DNA of 64,000 bases from Trichomonas vaginalis G3 (Eukaryota > Parabasalia > Trichomonadida > Trichomonadidae). The notes under the pieces were generated by a model. That model saw only the letters and a program-made list of their open reading frames with translations. It was not told the origin of the DNA and did not search any database. The stretch lies in assembly GCF_026262505.1 (NCBI RefSeq), contig NC_067204.1:16966165-17030164 (forward strand), read 5' to 3'. The translations under genes and the position numbers were made by a program. Below are positions 60,431-64,000 of the stretch, piece by piece. The first letter of the stretch is position 1; each line of letters begins with the position of its first letter.

Positions 60431-60955
60431 ATGTCAACAACAGAGAACACAACAACAGTTATAGTCCATGAAGCTATAAATGAAGAATATGAGTACATAC
60501 AGTTTAACAACAACTCCGTCTCATTCGTTCGGTCAAAGACGATATGTACCAGATGCAAAGTATTTTGACGGCTTGTTTTGCTCACAGACACTAAGCTTCC
60601 TAAAGACTGGTTTAGGAACCAAAGCACCATTGAACTCTTAAGCGAAGCACAGCGAGCATACAAAAAGTGACAGCGAGTAGGTAAAAAACCCCAGTCGCCA
60701 AAACTCTATGAAAATCGTGAAAAATTGCCAAATGGTTTGAGAGGTTGTGTATGTACATAGACTTCTTGTAAATGCTGTTGCAATGTGGGCTTCGCCTCGT
60801 TATGCTTGGAATATTTACAGACTTCTTGACGAAATTCATAGACAAGAACGTGAAAGAGCTAGAGAACAAGCTTGAAGCAAAAGACAAAAAAACATTCAGA
60901 AAAGAATACCACGTTCGGTTACCAAAAGAAAGGAAAAGAACTATAAGTATATGAT
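60431..60955 (+). pseudogene. Second KilA-N-type protein (broken)
   Basis: ATG 60431 after the shared T-rich leader opens MSTTENTTTVIVHEAINEEY and YIQFNNNSVSF. Other frames hold a YVPDAKYFDGLFCSQT-like KilA-N segment and MWASPRYAWNIYRLLDEIHR, the typical KilA-N C-terminal helices. About three or four breaks; more decayed than its neighbours. Confidence 0.6.
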
Positions 60956-60969
60956 TTTATACTGAAGAG

Positions 60970-61263
60970 ATGGAAAATGAAGAAGATAAAAAAGATATGG
61001 TTATGTTGCATTTAGTCAGAAGAAACAACAAAAGCTTTTACGACCTTGCTAAGATTTACAAATCTGACAGAAATTGTTCTATCGCGAAAACTTACCGATT
61101 TTCAATGACCCCAAATGAAGATGTGAAACAAATAGTTCAAGATACTTTACCTCAAACACACTATGATATGAAAGGTTGTACAGATACTTACATTCAAAGA
61201 AGATTTGCCATTGTTAAGGAAAAAATAACAGAGTATTTTGACAACTTCAAACAAGTAGAGTAG
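60970..61263 (+). CDS. 97-residue Maverick protein, unknown
   Basis: A whole frame with an acidic start (MENEEDKKDMVMLHLVRRNN), a helical middle and IVQDTLPQTHYDMKGCTDTY near the end. No signal peptide or recognised family. It lies between the KilA-N relics and the ATPase and could be a small regulator. Confidence 0.5.
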   Translation: MENEEDKKDMVMLHLVRRNNKSFYDLAKIYKSDRNCSIAKTYRFSMTPNEDVKQIVQDTLPQTHYDMKGCTDTYIQRRFAIVKEKITEYFDNFKQVE

Positions 61264-61295
61264 ATGAACCATTTATTTTTCAAGCTTGACTTCAG

Positions 61296-61687
61296 ATGGC
61301 TCAAGTAGCTCAATTAGGTAAATTGCCTCGTCAAATCCTTCTGGCATTCCGAGTCCTTCCTTCCGACAGGAAAAAATTTTCATTCCGACAGGAAGAACTC
61401 TTCCTTCCAACAGGAAAAATTTTTCCTTCCGACAGGAAAAATTTTTCCAGTTGTCCGTCCGTAAACCATTCAAATTTTCGAAAATTGAGAACTTTTTGGT
61501 CGAACTTCAGAAAAAGTTTTTCCTTCCGACAGAAAAAGTTTTTCCTTCCGACAGGAAAAGTTCTTCCTTCCGACAGGAAAAGTTTTTCCTTCCAACAGGA
61601 CACAAACGGATGACTGACGTTCCTCTTCCTGAATGCCTTCCAAAGCCAGAAGAACCGACAGCCCCAGCACCACAACAGACTTACTAA
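61296..61687 (+). other. Repeat-bearing frames, doubtful gene
   Basis: Overlapping frames read SDRKNFSFRQEELFLPTGK-like repeats, which are simply translations of the hairpin repeat listed next. The last frame ends LPECLPKPEEPTAPAPQQTY, a plausible Pro-rich protein tail. A real small gene invaded by hairpin repeats is possible, but coding is uncertain. Confidence 0.3.
61352..61606. repeat. Hairpin repeat TTCCTTCCGACAGGAA, 8 copies in two groups
   Basis: Each unit TTTTTCCTTCCGACAGGAAA is itself a hairpin (TTTTTCCT against AGGAAAAA). Four units lie at about 61358 to 61448 and four at about 61510 to 61605, with one to three differences each. The family differs from the GATC palindromes. Confidence 0.85.
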
Positions 61688-61706
61688 GACTAAACACTTA
61701 CATTTT

Positions 61707-62582
61707 TCAAGCTTGACTTTTTACAATTTGAACTTTGTTTGCGTAGATATGAATTCTGAAAGAAGTATGAGGGTCTTGTATGACTTTGTACTTCTCCCAT
61801 AGTTCATGTCTGTCAAACTTACCTGCCATGGACTCTTTCATAAGTTCCATGAAATCGTCTTCGGACAATCCGGGGAAAAGTATAATGTCAGTCAGTATTC
61901 TTTTAACATCCTTACTTAAACTCTTTGCTGTCTGTACACAAATGACAACTGAGATGTTAAAGTGTCTGAGCTTCTTAAGAATTCGACACATATCTTGTTC
62001 TCTGTTCTTTAACAAAGGATGAGAGGCGAAATCATCTAAGATAAGAAGACATCTATGAGGGTAAGTCTTCCAATCGTAAGATTGCAATTTCTTCGAAATG
62101 TATTCTATCTCTTTCTGTTTGTTTCTGAAGTGTTTCTTCTCTAATATTCTCTGCATTTCCTCATTTGGGTCTTTAAACTTCGAATTTATATACTCATTTA
62201 TAGCATTATACTTCAAAACTCTTCTTTGGTACTTCTTTATCCAATCTAACAACTCAGTATCCTTTATACATACTAACTTAGACTTCTTTATAATATCTTT
62301 GAACGAATTGACGGTTTGGTCAAATTGACCAGAAGTACTACAAATGACAACTAACTCATAGAATGGGTTCTTCTCATCTAGTTCTTGTTGTTGTGCAGCC
62401 ATTTTAAGATAAGTGAAAGTCTTACCCGACCCAGGTGGTGCAATTAGACCTGTTATACCATTCTGAGCAAATAAGAACTTGTCATGTATAGGCTTTATCT
62501 GAGCATTTTCTAACTTCCTCTTGTTCTTGTTTAAAACATTCTCAAATTTCTTGTCAATGTCAGCAAACTTTTTTTCTAACAT
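61707..62582 (-). CDS. Packaging ATPase (FtsK/HerA, A32-like) of element B
   Basis: 291 residues from ATG 62582; the longer frame would run into the divergent gene at 62619. Walker A is GLIAPPGSGKTFTYLKMAAQ and Walker B CLLILDDFASHPLL, followed by ISVVICVQTAKSLSKDVKRI with a sensor-type Gln. This fits the DNA-packaging ATPase of Polintons, adenovirus-like and large DNA viruses, thought to pump the genome into the capsid. Looks whole. It is head to head with 62619, with 36 bp between them. Confidence 0.88.
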   Translation of the reverse strand: MLEKKFADIDKKFENVLNKNKRKLENAQIKPIHDKFLFAQNGITGLIAPPGSGKTFTYLKMAAQQQELDEKNPFYELVVICSTSGQFDQTVNSFKDIIKKSKLVCIKDTELLDWIKKYQRRVLKYNAINEYINSKFKDPNEEMQRILEKKHFRNKQKEIEYISKKLQSYDWKTYPHRCLLILDDFASHPLLKNREQDMCRILKKLRHFNISVVICVQTAKSLSKDVKRILTDIILFPGLSEDDFMELMKESMAGKFDRHELWEKYKVIQDPHTSFRIHIYANKVQIVKSQA

Positions 62583-62618
62583 ATTTTTAGAAAAATTAAA
62601 ATTTTTATCTTTTAGAAA

Positions 62619-63071
62619 ATGTCTAGCGATTTCGCTATCTATATTCGAGACAAGCTTTTCGACAGCAAAACATCTGTCGACCATAAAATCTTACATAGTG
62701 TAAACAAGAAAGGTGAATTTGTTCTAAAGTTCTGTTTCTGGGAATATGACAAGAACCATAAAACATTAAGCAGAGAAGTCTTAAAATTTGTCAATGACAG
62801 ACTTGTTGACAGAGCTGACGCCTCTTGGAGAGATGAAGTCCAACAAAACTTCTTAGAATGCAAAGAAGACACATGCGCTGTTCTTGAAGATGAAATAGAA
62901 AACAGAATAGAAGAGCTATTAAAGGACAAAGAACTTTTACATAAATATAGTTGCGCCAAATTTGACATAACTCCACCAGAAAAGAAGAAGAAAGAAAAGA
63001 AAGAAAAGAAAGTAGAAGAAGAGAAGAAAGAACCTGAACCAGTTCCAGAGAAAAAGAAATTTGACATGTAA
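62619..63071 (+). CDS. 150-residue Maverick protein with Lys/Glu-rich tail
   Basis: A globular N-terminal part (MSSDFAIYIRDKLFDSKTSV, FVLKFCFWEYDKNHKTLSRE, VNDRLVDRADASWRDEVQQN) is followed by a helix and a long KKKKEKKEKKVEEEKKEPEP tail. The tail suggests nucleic-acid or protein binding; the family is unknown. Whole frame, divergent from the ATPase and convergent with the next gene (16 bp apart). Confidence 0.6.
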   Translation: MSSDFAIYIRDKLFDSKTSVDHKILHSVNKKGEFVLKFCFWEYDKNHKTLSREVLKFVNDRLVDRADASWRDEVQQNFLECKEDTCAVLEDEIENRIEELLKDKELLHKYSCAKFDITPPEKKKKEKKEKKVEEEKKEPEPVPEKKKFDM

Positions 63072-63087
63072 AAATAAAATTTTATTT

Positions 63088-63507
63088 TTAGAACATTTCT
63101 GGGTCAATGTCAATGTTCTCTTCCTCTTTAGGAGCAAACACTGGCTTAGACTCTAAAATCTTTTTACCCAATTTACCTTGAACTTCAACTATCTTAGACT
63201 CATAATATTCATAGTCGTCTGCTTTCTTTGGTTCATAAGGTATAACAAGTTTGTATGCTTTGCCTTCTTTAAGGTTTGAGAACCTTCTGTCAAAACTTTC
63301 TTTGACTGTTAACAAACCTTCTATGTCTAAGTCTTCAAATTTCGCACCATTTTTAGTCACAATAGCAAACTTAACTGGTTCGATGTTCCAAACTTTGCTG
63401 AATGAAGACTTTTCAAAATGGTAGAAGTAAACATTCAAATATGTGAATGGGTCTAGTTCTTCTTTAAGTCCTGACATGTACTTGTTTACTGAGATGAATT
63501 TCGTCAT
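63088..63507 (-). CDS. 139-residue Maverick protein, unknown
   Basis: A whole frame from ATG 63507. Segments: YLNVYFYHFEKSSFSKVWNI, PVKFAIVTKNGAKFEDLDIE, KEGKAYKLVIPYEPKKADDY; acidic end (EEENIDIDPEMF). Beta-rich core with a flexible acidic tail, resembling a small single-strand DNA-binding or structural protein in composition only. It lies 36 bp after the helicase gene on the same strand, so it may be expressed with it. Confidence 0.55.
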   Translation of the reverse strand: MTKFISVNKYMSGLKEELDPFTYLNVYFYHFEKSSFSKVWNIEPVKFAIVTKNGAKFEDLDIEGLLTVKESFDRRFSNLKEGKAYKLVIPYEPKKADDYEYYESKIVEVQGKLGKKILESKPVFAPKEEENIDIDPEMF

Positions 63508-63543
63508 CTTTTCTATCGGATAAAAAATATTTTTTTTTAAAAT

Positions 63544-64000
63544 TTACTCATAAAAATTTTTCTTTGTATATACACCATTCTGAACATCTAAAAGACTTTT
63601 GACATTTGCCAAGAATGTTCGTTTAGAAGCTGCCATATAACCATATTCTTGACAATATTGTTTATACGAATCGTACAATGACCTTTCATCTAAACACTCA
63701 AAGTCAGTTTCATCTATGAACAGTTCATATACACTCTTGTTTGCTTCTAACAATGTTTGTCTCTCTTCGGTATGTGGAATTTGTCTTGGATTGAACTTTG
63801 AAATATCTAATGTCATAAAATATGAGAACAAGTGGTTGTAAAAGTCAGATGTCAAAGTTTCTGCTAAGTCGTCAAAATATTCTGTATCTTGCATATGAGA
63901 ATCTGACGTTCTGACAACTACATATCTTCTGTCAGAACTTTCTAACTTCATCGGAACAGCATTGTTTGAAACCATAATGAAGTTTGCAACATTTTCACAA
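63544..64000 (-). CDS. D5-like primase-helicase, C-terminal part (runs off the edge)
   Basis: The frame is still open at the right edge and continues upstream of Met 63975 as NVANFIMVSNNAVPMKLESS then DRRYVVVRTSDSHMQDTEYF. The pattern TSNN-P-x-E-SDRR is the sensor region of SF3/D5-type virus helicases joined to primases (DUF5906-like). A helical C-terminal domain follows (AASKRTFLANVKSLLDVQNG). The gene would unwind the element DNA during replication. Only about 150 C-terminal residues are in the window and those are unbroken. Confidence 0.72.
   Translation of the reverse strand, partial: CENVANFIMVSNNAVPMKLESSDRRYVVVRTSDSHMQDTEYFDDLAETLTSDFYNHLFSYFMTLDISKFNPRQIPHTEERQTLLEANKSVYELFIDETDFECLDERSLYDSYKQYCQEYGYMAASKRTFLANVKSLLDVQNGVYTKKNFYE

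Larger units (their letters stand above)
48250..64000. mobile_element. Maverick/Polinton element B (one end, runs off the right edge)
   Basis: Gene content: Dam-class methyltransferase, phage-type collar fibre, retroviral-type integrase, small virion-like proteins, KilA-N and T5orf172 proteins, FtsK/HerA-type packaging ATPase and a D5-like primase-helicase, which together define a Maverick/Polinton. The polymerase is presumably beyond the window. Gene order and strand differ from element A. The left boundary is placed by the start of its repeats; a GC-rich hairpin (GGCACTTCGTGCC inside GGGCT/AGCCC) at 48262 to 48294 may belong to its end. Perhaps ten or so breaks in all, unevenly spread; several genes look whole, so it is probably not very old. 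Confidence 0.88.

Noticed and set aside
48786-63975. Bacteriophage contamination, because of Dam, collar fibre and KilA-N genes
   Set aside because: The same stretch carries a retroviral-type integrase and an A32-like ATPase, and base composition is continuous with the host side; a Maverick explains all.

Overview
The window looks like nuclear DNA of the parasitic protist Trichomonas vaginalis or a very close trichomonad. The signs are AT-rich sequence with intron-poor genes; short T. vaginalis-type initiator boxes (TCA then pyrimidine, T/A) within about 10 to 25 bases of start codons; DUF3447-type ankyrin proteins; a BspA-like leucine-rich repeat gene; a Tvmar1-like mariner; and two Maverick/Polinton elements. 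All names come from reading motifs; no database search was run.

Layout. 1 to about 6.2 kb is one end of a Maverick (element A): protein-primed family B DNA polymerase, an HNH endonuclease and small unknown genes. About 6.2 to 10 kb is gene-poor and holds an ankyrin relic, a 37-bp tandem repeat, a 757-bp TIR element, an adjacent 510-bp foldback element and a perfect 71-bp palindrome. About 10 to 48 kb is a host gene island: nitroreductase, a TRMT2A-like methyltransferase lacking its catalytic motif, a type I IPT/TIG membrane protein, a GH99-like protein without an ATG and with an altered active site, an ankyrin gene split by a mariner, CFAP69, a divergent coiled-coil (TSNAXIP1-like) gene, a broken glycine-rich gene, an intact ankyrin gene, cytosolic HSP70, a broken ankyrin gene, a Tom46-like hydrogenosomal import receptor, CENP-S, DNA primase large subunit, a broken BspA gene and a talin-like FERM protein. 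About 48.25 kb to the right edge is a second Maverick (element B): Dam-like methyltransferase, phage-like collar fibre, integrase, small putative virion genes, KilA-N/T5orf172 genes, packaging ATPase and the tail of a D5-like primase-helicase.

How the parts fit. The host genes are single-copy cell-biology genes (flagellum, replication, centromere, hydrogenosome, cytoskeleton) mixed with expanding surface/ankyrin families, several of which are decaying. The most striking structure is in element B: 13 dispersed palindromes with a constant AGATCT (GATC) core and arms that change together, embedded in 25-bp direct repeats whose orientation flips around one gene, next to several genes sharing one leader. 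The same element carries a gene of the Dam class, whose best-known members methylate GATC. This is the best candidate here for an undescribed system.
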